From contig NC_003075.7 of the NCBI RefSeq assembly GCF_000001735.4, positions 497,001 through 561,000 on the forward strand: DNA of 64,000 nt. The letters run 5' to 3'. The notes beneath the pieces are model-generated. The model made no database searches. It was given only the letters and a program-made list of their open reading frames with translations, and was not told the origin of the DNA. Below, piece after piece: positions 44,201 through 56,911 of this stretch (its first letter is position 1; each line of letters opens with the position of its first letter). The position numbers and the translations under genes are program-made. The DNA is from Arabidopsis thaliana. Its lineage: Eukaryota; Streptophyta; Magnoliopsida; Brassicales; Brassicaceae.

Positions 44201-46279
44201 AAAAGTATGTTCAAAGCTTGTCACTAGTCAGAAGAACTAGGCGTGCGCTTTTCCTTTTGACTTTACTGTCATGAATTGCAGAGAATCATTCTATCAGGAT
44301 TTGCATAGTTCTTGTAACATATTCCCCTTTCCAACTATTATCATAAAGCCCCTCTATTTTGATATTTCTTCTGGGATTTTGCTATCCTTAAGACTTTAAC
44401 AATCAATATGCAAACAAAAATGAAACCTTCATGGAACACAGATATTAGGTATGGATGAGGGTCTCAGAAAGATAGCGACTTACTTGAGGTTTTTCCCCTT
44501 GCTTTTTTTCCAAAATTGTGCTTGCAAAACCAGGAGGTACAAGCGGTCTGGGTGCATTACTTTGAGAAGGCAAAGAGGTGTTACTAGAACCAGGAATTGT
44601 TGGAGCGTGATTGACTTCATCACTTCTACTTGGACGCCCTTTATCATCTTTGGACTCCCCAAGAAGTTCAGTAAAATCAAAGTCGTTTTTGCGTAAGTCT
44701 GGGTTTGATTTTTGTCTCTCCTGGAATGCTTTTTGATGTTCCTTCCTCAACAACTCAAAAGAAGCTGACAGAGAGTTGAGAATGTCAATTAAAGATTGAC
44801 ACAAAAAGAAACGCATGGATTAACTGAAAGAAGTGCACAAATTGGCAGAGAGCTAAGTTTAGTACAGATCAAAGTCAATAGATCCTCTGTACCTCTTCTT
44901 TTTCTTTCTTCTTCTGCTCTATCTTCACTAGTAGAATCAGAAGAACCAAATGTTTCATCATTGAATGAATCTCTAGCGTCACGTCTAGTGAAAGGTGGCG
45001 CCTACAAATGTACATGAGAGATTTATGAATCTATGCCGTTAAATCATTCAAATACACCTCACAAACCAGCTGATGAAACCCAGTAACGTGATGGAGCAGT
45101 ATTCAAGAATCAATGGTACCAGAGACTATTCAAGATGACTACAGCAGATATTTGGGTACTTAACCTTGTATGGGCGAGGAGGATGGTAAGGTTCATTGGT
45201 TCTACTCAGCTGATGTGAGTCATTAGATTGAGGTCTAGGGGCAGATGTTCCCGCACCAAATCCAGAAGGCTTAGGGAAAGAACCTTTCCCAAGAAGTCCA
45301 TCATGCTCAGGTGCTTGCCAAGACCTCCGAGATGGCATACCAGAACGCCTTCCAGGCTCTCCTAACAAAATACACAGTTCCAAATCAACTATAATACACC
45401 CAAATTCCAGAATTTTTCGAAAAGACCTTCTTTTCATGTTCACTAGACAAGCAGACTTCATGCCATTCACTTTAGTTAAAAAAAGGTGGAAATCTACATT
45501 TACGCATATTGAACAGCCAGATGGATAGAGTTGAAATCATAATAATGAACACTTTTTTGCAGAAAGACATAATTCGTAGGAGTATTTTATAGGTCATATA
45601 TAACAACAAGGTAACTATTCAGAATACTAGTCCACCTTGTTACTGTAGTAACGTCATCATACAGCATGTAAAGAATAGGATACGAGTAAGCTCCGGCTAC
45701 CTGAGTCCCGGTCTGACTGTGAATCACTATCTTTATCATTCCATCCACCAGAGCGCCCTTCCCATCTTCCATGGGTGCCTCGAGAGTTAGTACCTAATTC
45801 CCCCCTGGTGGGAGGCGATGAACTATAGTCATTCCGCCTGAAACCATGCGACGAAAAATCGCCTGAAATTCTTGCTCGCTCGGGTGAAGGATCTTCGAAG
45901 TCACTACTCAAATAAAGAGTGTACAAATCAAGACATGTCACTCCAACATGATCAAACACATTTACACAGTTTCTAGAAATCCAAACTAAAAAAAAAACTA
46001 TCGGATAGAGTCTCACAGCAACAGTGCTTCATCAAATTCACCAGGCAGATTTGGCAGCTTCTTGCAAACGTCTTTCTCGCTCAAGGATATAAGAAACTTC
46101 CTCGTGTATGTAATTCTTGGTTTCCTGAAAACAATTGCAACTGCAGCTGAGAAATGTACAATAAGCAGCAAAACAGAGACATGGATTTTACAAAAAACAG
46201 AAAAAACATACTTTTCCGAATCATCATTGGTTTCGACAAGTTGATCCATGGCAAATTGTTGTTCATTTGCTATACTCAT
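41213..46279 (-). CDS. CBE1: CBE1, conserved plant eIF4E-binding protein, 991 aa
   Basis: Ten coding exons on the minus strand: 46279-46212, 46124-46017, 45906-45701, 45361-45165, 45001-44893, 44764-44484, 43863-43447, 43029-42945, 42878-41541 and 41379-41213. The ATG is that of MSIANEQQFAM. Near the N-terminus, YTRKFLI (residues 29-35) is a perfect eIF4E-binding motif (YX4L plus hydrophobic). The rest is low-complexity and probably disordered: Ser/Arg/Gly-rich, then Pro/His/Gln-rich toward the C-terminus (HHHLMQGFPGSGPQPHHSPH). The protein joins the mRNA cap-binding complex and is reported to influence cell-cycle transcripts; the layout resembles metazoan 4E-T. Older annotation called AT4G01290 a chorismate-synthase-like protein, which this sequence does not support. 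Confidence 0.93.
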
Positions 46280-47165
46280 CATACAATGCACAAAAATCTT
46301 AGCTGATTGAGGCCAAAAAACACCAGTATCTCTTCTTAACGCCTTAATCAAGTAACTCTACAGTAGTTGTCTATAGTAAATACCGTGAAATATGATTCTT
46401 CGATATTACAGTAACCACCAATAATATCTCAACTAGCAAAACTTAAACCACGATTCACCACCACGCAACTTCATCAGGATCTAGCTATATGTACAGTGAA
46501 AGATTTCAGAGAAGAGAAATTACAGCTCAAAGCCAAAGAAAACTAGCTCATCCTAAACTCACAAGGCTTTAATCTCTCGTATCGGATTCTCTCACCCAAC
46601 CAAAATAAATAAAAACCTCAAATCGGGAAAAGATGAAAACAGATTATAACATTTCTGCAGTAATCTAAGGTCTTCGACAGCTAGGGTTTTTAGCGCTAAT
46701 GGGGAATTACATGGATTCCAGAATCCATCAGAAAAGGATAATTAGAAAGAAAAAAAAGTAAGAGTCGCCGATTCTAGAAGAACAAAAGGAGAACGGAGAA
46801 ACCAATTAGGGTTTCGATCTGCAGAAAGATAATTTTGCTGTTGCTGTTTGTTTTGATCGATTGATGATGAAAAAGAGAAGATCGAAACCAAGTCTTACAA
46901 AGAAGAGCGATTTCTCTCAAAGGGGAAGGTAAAATTGACAAATCCACGCGCTAGCTTTTCACGTTCACTCACGCGCTACATTTTGTATAATCCACAAAAC
47001 TTTCAATAAATTACAGAAAAACCTTGATAAATTTTTACCATAACAACAAGATCCCTGATATTATTTTCAAATTGACTCATAAAGCATTACAAAAGGAGAT
47101 GGTTTTTCTGAAACATGAAATGGTTGGTTACAGAAGACGATACATACAATAGGCAGCTATGTTCA
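46280..47165. other. CBE1 leader; 3' flank of plastid RPL5
   Basis: Just upstream of 46279 is the probable CBE1 leader with one or more introns, reaching to about 46900. A pyrimidine- or purine-rich transcription-start area is around 46730-46920. No other gene is seen. Confidence 0.45.
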
Positions 47166-48480
47166 TCATCTCTTTCCTTTTCCTTTAGCATCAAAGTGAT
47201 GAGACTTTAGTTTCTTCTTCCGCACTATCGCGCCTGTGCTGCCACCACCTCCTTCCCTGAAAGGCATTCCCATTAGAGCCAATAGTTTCTGTCCTTCTTG
47301 ATCGCTTTTAGCCGTTGTGCTGATGCATACATCCATTCCTCTCGTTTTTCCAACGGCATCAAACCTAGAGTGTAATAAACCAACCAACCAACATAGAGTT
47401 TAGTTGCTCGGTTGTAAACAAAGAGTGGGACTAAAGAGAAACCATGCTTGATCTTGTTGAACCAGCGGATAACAAGTTAGTAGTTTTGATTTTGAGGGTA
47501 GATACAATAGAACTAACCTGATTTCAGGGAATACACCTTGGTCTTTCACACCAATACTGTAGTTTCCGTTCCCATCAAAGCTACTGGGACTCACACCTTG
47601 GAAATCTCGAGTTCTCGGAAGGGCTAAGTTGATAAGACGATCCAAGAAGGAGTACATTACCTGTCACAACAGTCAAAATCACAAAATGTTAATACATAAA
47701 TAACTCAAAAGGAAAGTTTGATTAGTCAAGAGAAATATAGCTCACATCTCCTCTGAGAGTGACAGCAATCCCAAGAGGTTGATCTTCCCTGATCTTGAAA
47801 GTAGCAATGGAAGCTCTAGCTCGTGTCTTAATAGGTTTCTGCCCTGTGATAAGCGCGATATCCTTCATCGCAGCCTCCAAACCCTTGTCGTTCTGCGCCG
47901 CATCTCCAATACCACAATTCACTACAATCTTCTGTACCTTTGGAACCTGGTAGAGAAGATGTCCAAGCAGATATACAACAATGATGAGATTGACAAATTC
48001 ACATTCACATTTGTAAATGGCACATCCCAACAGCACGATTTTATCAACACAACAATCTTAAATCTAGGCTTCTTCACTACATTTTCTAGAAGAAATCAAT
48101 TCAAACTTATCATTAAAAGCAAATTAGGTTTAACATTCGCTCAAAAAATTCGAATTCACTGAGAATTAGACTTCAATCAATCGCAACAGAACAAAAACTA
48201 GGTTTGAGCTCAGAGGGGAAGGATTTGGGGTTACCTGGTGAATATTAACGTACTTGAACTCTTCTTTGAGCGCAGGGATAATCCTCTCGAGGTAAGCGGT
48301 TTTGAGGCGTTGAGTTTTCTCGGCTTCAGATTTCTCGACCAGTACAGTTCCAGACGCCGAGACTTTCACCACGTTTCTGAGCGGCGGAGAGAGCATTCGT
48401 GCGGAGGATGGAGCCGCTAATGGTGAGAAACGTCCGTGAAACGAAGAAGCGGAAGACTGCAGAAGCGAAGGAGACGCCAT
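47166..48480 (-). CDS. RPL5: Plastid 50S ribosomal protein L5 (uL5c), 262 aa
   Basis: Four coding exons on the minus strand: 48480-48235, 47946-47746, 47660-47518 and 47364-47166. The first ~40 residues, Ser/Ala/Pro-rich with few acidic residues ([20 protein letters not shown]), form a chloroplast transit peptide. The mature part matches bacterial L5: [86 protein letters not shown] and [20 protein letters not shown]5 binds 5S rRNA in the large subunit. A Gly-rich, Lys-rich C-terminal extension beyond the bacterial length is present. By position this is AT4G01310. Confidence 0.96.
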
Positions 48481-48904
48481 TGTCGAAGCTCCAAGTGGAT
48501 AAAGTGTGAAGTGAGAGCTCTCGGCGTTCGTTGTTGATTAAACCCAATGGCACCTTCGTAATTTGTTGACAGTTTGAGGATAAGGAGTTTTCCGTTTAGC
48601 CCCTTTAAAACATAATATTTCAACTAAGGCCCCAATATTTGATAATATACTATTATACTTAGAGATTTTAGATAAAATATAGGGGTTGTTTCATATGGGC
48701 CTAAATCTCAGCCCGTTTACTATTTGGGCTTCTAAGGTATAACCCGTACCCGTGTTTTTGTTGTTTTACATATCCACACCGACCTGAGAAGAGTCAAAAA
48801 CGAAAAACCTCTCTTTTGTCGTTCCTCTGCTTTCTTCGATTTGCTTCTGCTTTCTTCGATTTGCTTCTGCTTTCATCGCGGTTCAGGTCACTCTTTTCTC
48901 AGCC
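48481..48904. promoter_or_regulatory. Divergent promoter region of RPL5 and STE24
   Basis: Only 424 bases separate the two divergent ATGs, so both promoters lie here. GGGCCT, GGGCTT and TGGGCC-type motifs occur near 48699-48730. The STE24 leader holds a 20-bp tandem repeat. Confidence 0.6.
48822..48875 (+). repeat. 20-bp minisatellite in the STE24 leader
   Basis: The unit TTCTGCTTTCTTCGATTTGC is repeated nearly three times in tandem, the last copy diverging to TTTCATCG. It lies 30-85 bases before the STE24 ATG, in the predicted 5' UTR. Confidence 0.8.
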
Positions 48905-51900
48905 ATGGCGATTCCTTTCATGGAAACCGTCGTGGGTAAGCTTCAAAACCTTTTTCTGAGACATTTTACTATCCTGTTTCACTCATCGTATTTCGTTTTT
49001 GTTTGGGTTTTGCTTTCTGTGTTGTGTGTGTTGAGATTCCATGACTCGTTTGTTTCATATACCATCGTCTCTGCTTCTCGTTTCTAAATTTTGTTCTTTT
49101 CTAATAGTGCGTACCTTGATCTGAGGTTTTATTACTCCTACTAGTTTCTTGTCTTACTCGTGCGTTTGATTTGATTTGAGCTTATGTGATTTCATCATCT
49201 CTTCCTCGGTTTTAGAATGTACGGAGCTTCTCTGTTAACCAAAATCTAGGATTTGGGAAGAAAAGTCGGAGTCTTTTTTTTCCTCATTCCCGATTGGAAA
49301 TTGAGAATCTTGAAATTTTTCTTTGTTCAAGTCATACAGCTTGAGGTTTTGGGTTTTCTTGTCAGGGTATTATTATGTTCGTGACTGCAACTAGAGTTTT
49401 CTGGAGTTTTTTGAAATGGGTTTTGTGTTGTGGAACCGTATGTGAATGTTGCATCAAAACTCTTTCAGTGCTCCAATGTTTCCATCAGTAGTCAGCACAA
49501 GAGATCTTTTTATATCTGGTTGATCAAAAAAGTAGATGATGTTATTGAATTTTCAGTGATGGAGTATCTGTTGTTGTGGCATTTAGAGTAGATTCGTATT
49601 TCATCTTCTGTTTTATTCTTTTTCTTACAGGTTTTATGATAGTGATGTACATTTTTGAGACGTATTTGGATCTGAGGCAACTCACTGCTCTCAAGCTTCC
49701 AACTCTCCCGAAAACCTTGGTTGGTGTAATTAGCCAAGAGAAGTTTGAGAAATCACGAGCATACAGTCTTGACAAAAGGTTTCGTCTTGATCATATTTAT
49801 ATCATTTTAGTTTTTTATAATTGCCAGGGGATATCATCACTGAGAACTTTAATATATGCAGCTATTTTCACTTTGTTCATGAGTTTGTAACTATACTTAT
49901 GGACTCTGCAATTTTGTTCTTTGGGATCTTGCCTTGGTTTTGGAAGGTACATATCTGGTTTCGGTATACAGTATCTCATTTTGAATATAGAGTTGTTACA
50001 TTACAATTGTAAAGTTTTCATTTTTACCTTAGATGTCTGGAGCTGTTTTACCGAGGTTGGGCCTTGATCCAGAGAATGAAATACTGCATACTCTTTCATT
50101 CTTGGCTGGTGTTATGACATGGTCACAGGTGTTCCAAATAAACCCCTTCATATAGTCCTATACGTTTAGCATCAAAATATCTATTTTCTTAAGATAATAA
50201 TATTTCTTTTATATTCTGATGCAGATCACTGATTTGCCATTTTCTTTGTACTCAACTTTCGTGATCGAGTCTCGGCATGGGTTCAACAAAGTATGTCGTA
50301 TTTCCAACACTACCTTGTGACTTACGTTTTTTTATCAGAGATGTGGATTAAATTTGCTTCTAAATTCTGTTGACAGCAAACAATATGGATGTTCATTAGG
50401 GACATGATCAAAGGAACATTCCTCTCTGTCATACTAGGCCCACCCATTGTTGCTGCGATAATTTTCATAGTCCAGGTTTGATGATTCTGGATTCATCTTA
50501 TTTCTGAGTTTTTCACATGGATGACTATTCTCCATTGAGTGTGAGCTTCAAAGTTTTTAGTTTTCGTGTTAAAAATTTAAAATTTGCTTCTCTGAGCATG
50601 AAGTTTCTATCTTTTTCCAGAAAGGAGGTCCTTATCTTGCCATCTATCTGTGGGCATTCATGTTTATCCTGTCTCTAGTGATGATGACTATATACCCGGT
50701 CTTGATAGCACCGCTCTTCAACAAGTTCACTCCTGTGTGTATTTCTGTCATGGCCATTTTACAATTCACTGCTTGTTTGCATATGTTGTTACCAGACAAT
50801 ATAATCTCCCGCTTTTTTATGGCTATAGCTTCCAGATGGAGACCTCCGGGAGAAGATTGAGAAACTTGCTTCTTCTCTAAAGTTTCCTTTGAAGAAGCTG
50901 TTTGTTGTCGATGGATCTACAAGGTCAAGCCATAGCAATGTGAGAAGCTTGAGATCTCTTCCTACCTACTTTACTCTAGTTTACCATTAGAAGCTTACGT
51001 ATCTTGTTACATCATACAGGCTTACATGTATGGTTTCTTTAAGAACAAAAGGATTGTTCTTTATGATACGTTGATTCAGCAGGTACTGTGACTCTTGATG
51101 CTTCAAACGAGCTATACTCACATTTCTGTTTCTGGTTCTGAAACATAACATAATCTTCTATTGTGCAGTGCAAGAATGAGGATGAAATTGTGGCGGTTAT
51201 TGCACACGAGCTTGGACATTGGAAACTGAATCACACTACATACTCGTTCATTGCAGTTCAAGTGAGGCTCAACCGACAGTTCAAAAACTTACTCACATCT
51301 ACATTTCACTTAAGAAATCATGTCTTATGACCCTCTCTCAATGTTTTGCTTGCAGATCCTTGCCTTCTTACAATTTGGAGGATACACTCTTGTCAGAAAC
51401 TCCACTGATCTCTTCAGGAGTTTCGGATTTGATACACAGCCTGTTCTCATTGGTTTGATCATATTTCAGGTTTGTTATTTTTGCCTTTTGACACTAATCT
51501 AATGAATCAAGGATGGATTAAGAAAAAAAAACTCTAAACCTTTGGTTATATCTCCTGTCTGATTATCACAGCACACTGTAATACCACTGCAACATCTAGT
51601 AAGCTTTGGCCTGAACCTCGTTAGTCGAGCGTTTGAGTTTCAGGTACCATCTTACAATCCCTCAAGATCCAACCATAGTTTCTTTATTGCAATGGCAGCC
51701 TCATCTACTAATCTGAGTTAACGTTCCTTTTGCAGGCTGATGCTTTTGCTGTGAAGCTTGGCTATGCAAAAGATCTTCGTCCTGCTCTAGTGAAACTACA
51801 GGTCAGAGAAGATAACAACAGAACACAAACTGTTACCTCAATTTGTGTCACACACTTAAATGGATTTTTTGTTGGGATTTTGCAGGAAGAGAACTTATCA

Positions 51901-52002
51901 GCAATGAACACTGATCCATTGTACTCAGCTTATCACTACTCACATCCTCCTCTTGTTGAAAGGCTTCGAGCCATTGATGGAGAAGACAAGAAGACAGATT
52001 AA
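48905..52002 (+). CDS. STE24: CAAX prenyl protease STE24, 424 aa
   Basis: Fourteen coding exons: 48905-48935, 49631-49778, 49862-49946, 50033-50128, 50225-50290, 50377-50475, 50621-50734, 50829-50939, 51020-51082, 51169-51261, 51356-51469, 51572-51643, 51736-51801 and 51886-52002. A zinc metalloprotease of the endoplasmic reticulum membrane that removes the -AAX tripeptide from prenylated proteins. The active site HELGH is at residues 284-288 (exon 10), with the third zinc ligand probably E362 in [14 protein letters not shown]. Multiple membrane segments are visible (e.g. [60 protein letters not shown]). The length equals the known Arabidopsis protein. Intron 1 is long (~695 bases). Confidence 0.97.
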
Positions 52003-53681
52003 GTCCGCTTAACTCGTCTCTTGTACGGGTTGATGTCTTTTAGGTGACAGGTCGAAACAAAACAAAAAAAAGTGTAAAACCATATAGGCAGAGGCCTCTT
52101 TTGTTTGTTTTTTACTTTTACAGTGGGTTTTGCCTAGTTACTACTAGTTTTTGAGTTTCTTAAAAGTGGAATCACTCGCACGGTTCGATATGATCATTTC
52201 TGATTCGTCTTCTTTTATTAAAATGAGGAGAATCTAACGTATATGAATCATTCTTGTTTTGAAAGTGATATAGGTTATGATTGGTGTTACTACCACATGT
52301 TAGAAAATCGTGTAAAAGTAGTACTAAATTGAACATGGGATTCAGCGATACAGAATTATTGAACAAGGCAGAATTGTTTTTATGAGAATGATACATTTCT
52401 TGCTATGATGGTGCAATAATGGGTTTCTCTTTTCGCCCAAACCTTATCCTTTTTTCTTTATCATATTCTCATAATTACATTACCCTTTAAAGCATCCCTT
52501 CTAAATTCTGGATTAGTCTGTATAATATCATTCATTAGTTCACCGGTTTATAAAAATCAGAAAGTTTATAAGTTTCAAAATTTTGCTTTGGTGAAAAGAT
52601 CATTCATATGGTTCCAATTTCCAAACCATTAATTTAAATTTTAGCTCATAGTTGTATCTCTTCGTCTCGATATGGACAAGGGATCCCAAAGTACATTATA
52701 AATATAAAAACTATGGGCATGGGTCTTTTGACGCATACAAATTTAAAACAACTTAAGCTTTAGCCTTTGTTCTACCTAATTTAGTAAATTATTAGTATAA
52801 ACTATAAAGGATCTATTATATTATTTAATACAAGAATGAAGAAAACTATATTATCTACTATATTCGCTCTTTCTTTTTTTTGTCAAAATGGAATGCTGAT
52901 CTGGCCACTCTACATAACTTTCATCTAGCCTCTCATCCTTATCTAGATAAACAAAATATGTGGCCCTTTGATAGGAAAAAATTTCATTCAAAAAATGCAA
53001 AGGCAGAATAATTTAATTTTACAAACGAATGTTATTAATGCAGTCTATAGTCTCTTCGGTATAATAAAAGTGATTCCTTTTCTCCAAAAACTATTTTGAA
53101 TGATATTAAAGCTCTTAAATAGCAATACACTAAAAACGTAGCTTCATTAATCAAAACTCGGATCTAAATGTGTACTTAGTGAATGATATTAGTAGAGAAT
53201 CATATCCCCAACACCGTTATCTCTCCGTCATCTCATCGTTTGTTTTTATTACAAACAAACCCCCTCGGGATCACGTAGGTCCCACTATTTTTCCTCTTAA
53301 CTAAAAGGGTAATACCGTCATTTACCACACCTCTCGCCGTCACTAACACGGAGAGAGAAAGAATCAGACAGCTCATCCCAAGCACACACACTCATATCAG
53401 AAAATACACAGACACAACACAACACTGAGAGAGAGCTTTTCTTTTAAATTCCTTCAATTTTTTTTTGTTGTTGTAAAGAATAATAATTTATTCGATTGAA
53501 TTTGTTTATTCGTGTCTTTGTTTTTACTCAATCCCCTGTTTCCGGTTCTGTTCGATTCTTCTCTGTCTCTGTTTTGTTTTTCGTCATTTTGCCTAAAGCC
53601 ACATGCAACAGTGATTAACTGAATTTTTATTATCCATATCCATTTTGATTCGCCGGAAAGTTTATTCTTTTCCGGCGACAA
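52003..53681. other. STE24 3' UTR and promoter of the kinase gene
   Basis: AT-rich spacer with no gene. About 53330-53681 looks like the kinase leader (CT-rich and poly-T). A four-codon upstream ORF (ATG CAA CAG TGA) begins at 53603. Confidence 0.5.
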
Positions 53682-53726
53682 ATGCGAAAGATTCGAAAAC
53701 CCATTTTAACCAAATCAATTCTATGA
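53682..53726 (+). CDS. Upstream ORF overlapping the kinase start codon
   Basis: An ATG at 53682 opens a 14-codon frame whose TGA (53724-53726) overlaps the main ATG (53723-53725) as ATGA. If the mapped leader includes 53682 and is not spliced here, ribosomes would terminate exactly at the kinase start. Confidence 0.5.
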   Translation: MRKIRKPILTKSIL

Positions 53727-55847
53727 CGATGTCTATATTCAATCCTGATTCAATCAACAACGAGCTATCGAAACCAACATCGATCTTTGGTCTAAAGCTT
53801 TGGGTCGTCATCGGAATTTTACTAGGATCTCTTATAGTCATCGCTCTCTTCTTTCTCTCCCTCTGTTTAACCTCTCGCCGGAGAAACCGTAAGCCACGTC
53901 ACGCCGATTTCGCATCCGCAGCCGTAGCAACGCCGCCGATTTCAAAGGAGATTCAGGAGATCGTTAGACCTCCTGCGCAAGACCATTGCCATCCGACGCA
54001 GCCCGTTGCGGCGGAGATTCAAGTGGATATAGGGAAGACCGAGCACCGTGTTGTGTTCTCGGATCGAGTCTCGAGTGGTGAAAGCAGAGGAACGGTTAGT
54101 GAAACGGCGTCGTATTCAGGGAGTGGTTGTGTTGGACCTGAGGTTTCGCATCTTGGTTGGGGAAGATGGTATACTCTTAGAGAGCTTGAAGCAGCTACTA
54201 ATGGATTGTGTGAAGAGAATGTGATCGGAGAAGGAGGTTATGGGATTGTTTATAGTGGGATTTTAACTGATGGAACTAAAGTCGCTGTCAAGAATCTGCT
54301 TAACAACAGGTACTTGATAAAGTTTTGATTTTTAATTTTCAATTCTTGATTTTTCCAATTCTCAAAATTGATTCTTTCGAATTTAGAAGATTATAGCTTT
54401 TGTTTTGCTATCTGGTAAAGATAAGAAAGGAATGATTTTAGTGTTCTTTGTACTTGAATGTGGTCCTGGGAAGGTGGTGTTTGTTGTGTCATTATATGGT
54501 CCCTTGTGATTTAGTGGATTAGGGACAACTTCTTTGCTGATGATCATTAGTCTTTAATTATGTTGGAAGGGGTCAAGCTGAGAAGGAGTTTAGAGTGGAA
54601 GTGGAAGCTATCGGGCGTGTAAGGCATAAGAATCTCGTTAGGCTATTAGGATACTGCGTCGAAGGAGCATACAGGTAAGAAAAAGAAACCCGCATGCTTG
54701 ATACGGACTTTGCTCGGTACTTGTTTTGAACTTTGATAAGTCTTAACGTTTTTGGAATTCCTCTAGGATGCTCGTGTATGACTACGTCGATAATGGCAAC
54801 TTGGAGCAATGGATTCATGGGGATGTTGGTGATAAAAGTCCGTTGACTTGGGATATTCGTATGAACATAATACTTTGCATGGCGAAAGGGTACACTTCCG
54901 AGAGACGCCTTTGATAACTTTCATTTGTGAATTCATCTTTTTCTATATGTGATTTGTTTGTTGATATTCCCGCAGATTGGCCTATCTGCATGAGGGTCTT
55001 GAACCGAAAGTCGTTCATCGGGACATAAAATCTAGTAATATTTTGCTTGATCGTCAATGGAATGCTAAGGTATCAGATTTTGGACTTGCTAAGCTCTTGT
55101 TCTCCGAGAGCAGCTACGTGACAACCCGAGTAATGGGAACTTTTGGGTAAGTTGTTTTTAGTTGGCATATATAAATATGATTGTTGGATAGTATTAAGGA
55201 TTTCAAATTCTTGAAAAACATTTTGTCTTGATTGGTTTGTTATGTAGATATGTTGCGCCTGAGTATGCTTGCACCGGAATGTTGACAGAAAAGAGTGATA
55301 TCTATAGTTTTGGGATATTAATCATGGAGATAATCACCGGAAGAAATCCTGTCGATTATAGTCGACCTCAAGGAGAGGTAATTTGTTTTATATCTATCGC
55401 TTCAAGGTTTCACAAAACCGTGTTCTTGATTGTCTCGTTTTGTTAGGTGAATTTGGTTGAGTGGCTGAAAACAATGGTTGGAAACCGAAGGTCTGAGGAA
55501 GTAGTCGATCCAAAAATACCCGAACCGCCCACTTCAAAAGCTCTTAAACGCGTGTTGCTCGTCGCGCTGCGTTGTGTGGATCCGGACGCGAATAAGAGAC
55601 CTAAAATGGGTCATATTATACACATGCTTGAAGCTGAAGACTTGTTCTATCGTGACGTAAGTCTTATAATCGTATTAATGAACATTTGAAGTACGTGGAT
55701 CGTTTAATTTGCTCACAGAATATATTGTAGCAGGAACGACGAGCCACGAGGGAGCATGCAAGCCGCGATTTTAACCAGCCACGGACTGAAATTTCACCGG
55801 CTGTGGCTGAGACGAGCGAAAGTGACAGTTCAAAAGACCGAAGATAA
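53723..55847 (+). CDS. Membrane-anchored receptor-like Ser/Thr kinase without ectodomain, 479-480 aa
   Basis: Seven coding exons: 53723-54309, 54570-54674, 54767-54889, 54976-55146, 55248-55377, 55447-55656 and 55734 (or 55731)-55847. The first ATG of [10 protein letters not shown] is chosen. One transmembrane segment ([20 protein letters not shown], ~residues 28-47) follows a very short N-terminus, then a basic, Ser-rich juxtamembrane region. The kinase domain has the G-loop [11 protein letters not shown] (from 169), Lys190 in VAVK, HRD (286-288, [10 protein letters not shown]), DFG (306-308) and [10 protein letters not shown]. All catalytic residues are present, so it should be active. It fits the RD-type RLCK/RLK-Pelle group, possibly RLCK-V. 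The ligand, partners and pathway are unknown. By position this is AT4G01330. Confidence 0.93.
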
Positions 55848-56439
55848 AGGATGTATGAAGAGACGACTCACTGATTATGTTCCGACCATTAGTTTTTTCA
55901 ATTTTTTTCTTGTTTAGATCGATTTTTAAAATTATTATATGTGACATGATTATTATTTTATAACTTTTTTGTTAGGCTTATCCCTCTCGTGTAGTTAATA
56001 ATTTCCTCTATGTATATACATTCGGTTAAACGCACTGACCCAAAGAAAAACGCAATGAAAGAAAGAAACAAAGCTAGCTTTAATAATGTTGTTAAAGAAT
56101 ATAAATATGTCAACGCTTAATAATTTGGTTTGGTTTGGTTATATATGATGTGTGTGGTGGACCGTGGACTGTGGTCTGTGGACCAAGCTAGATGTTATTT
56201 TCATCATAAGATGATCGGAGTTATATTCACACTCACACATGCCATATGGCCCATATCACGCGATCGATCGTCGTTGCCACTTTCAATATTCGGTACAATG
56301 GTACGGGACCAATATGGATGGATCCATATGTATTCCTTAGTTGTTCCATTATTGCGTAATTGATAAATTATTGGATAGGATTATATCTTCTCATCCTTTC
56401 GTAACTCATAAGAGGTTTTTGCATTTGTTCCCAAAATAG
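55848..56439. other. Kinase 3' UTR and spacer
   Basis: No gene is supported. The frame at 56130-56363 is an AT-rich, unstructured ORF. Confidence 0.45.
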
Positions 56440-56911
56440 TTTCTCTAGATCCTAAGTCCTAACCTTCCTGAATGTCCTTTTCCTTTTGCAGAATATGAAA
56501 AGGATCTTTTGTTCATATTTATTGCATGGGGAAAACGACATCTTTGCTGGCTTAGAAGAAGCTTCAGCTGATGACACATACACTGATAATCTGTGGAATA
56601 GTTACATGAAAGACGAGGTGAGAGACATGTTTATATCTTTCTGTGTTTAAAATTCTACTATGGATTATATGTGTAATTTATGATGTTCTTAAAAAATTAT
56701 GAACCATCTCTTTGTAACTTGCATTTGGCAGGGATTTGAACGGTTTGGGATTCCATCCAAGAGGGGAAGAGACTGGGAAGACAATGATTTATCACTTAAC
56801 CAACTGTTCATGAAGCCTTGTAGCAGTCGTTCAAGAAAAAATTGTGATGAACCATCTTTGGAAGCTGTTGCATCACCAGATAATCATGATCACGGAGAGA
56901 ATATGCATTAG
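56440..56911 (+). pseudogene. TAF1B/Rrn7-like fragment, copy A
   Basis: Two exon-like pieces. One contains LLHGENDIFAGLEEASADDT and NLWNSYMKDE. After an intron (GT at ~56617, AG at ~56732), the other reads IPSKRGRDWEDNDLSLNQLF. They resemble a mid-to-late part of the plant RNA polymerase I factor TAF1B/Rrn7 (MEE12-type). The same first piece and intron recur at 59632-59890. The N-terminal zinc ribbon and cyclin folds are absent, so it is a relic. Confidence 0.7.

Noticed and set aside
41213-46279. Chorismate synthase function for the CBE1 gene
   Set aside because: No chorismate synthase motifs are present. The sequence is disordered and carries an eIF4E-binding motif.
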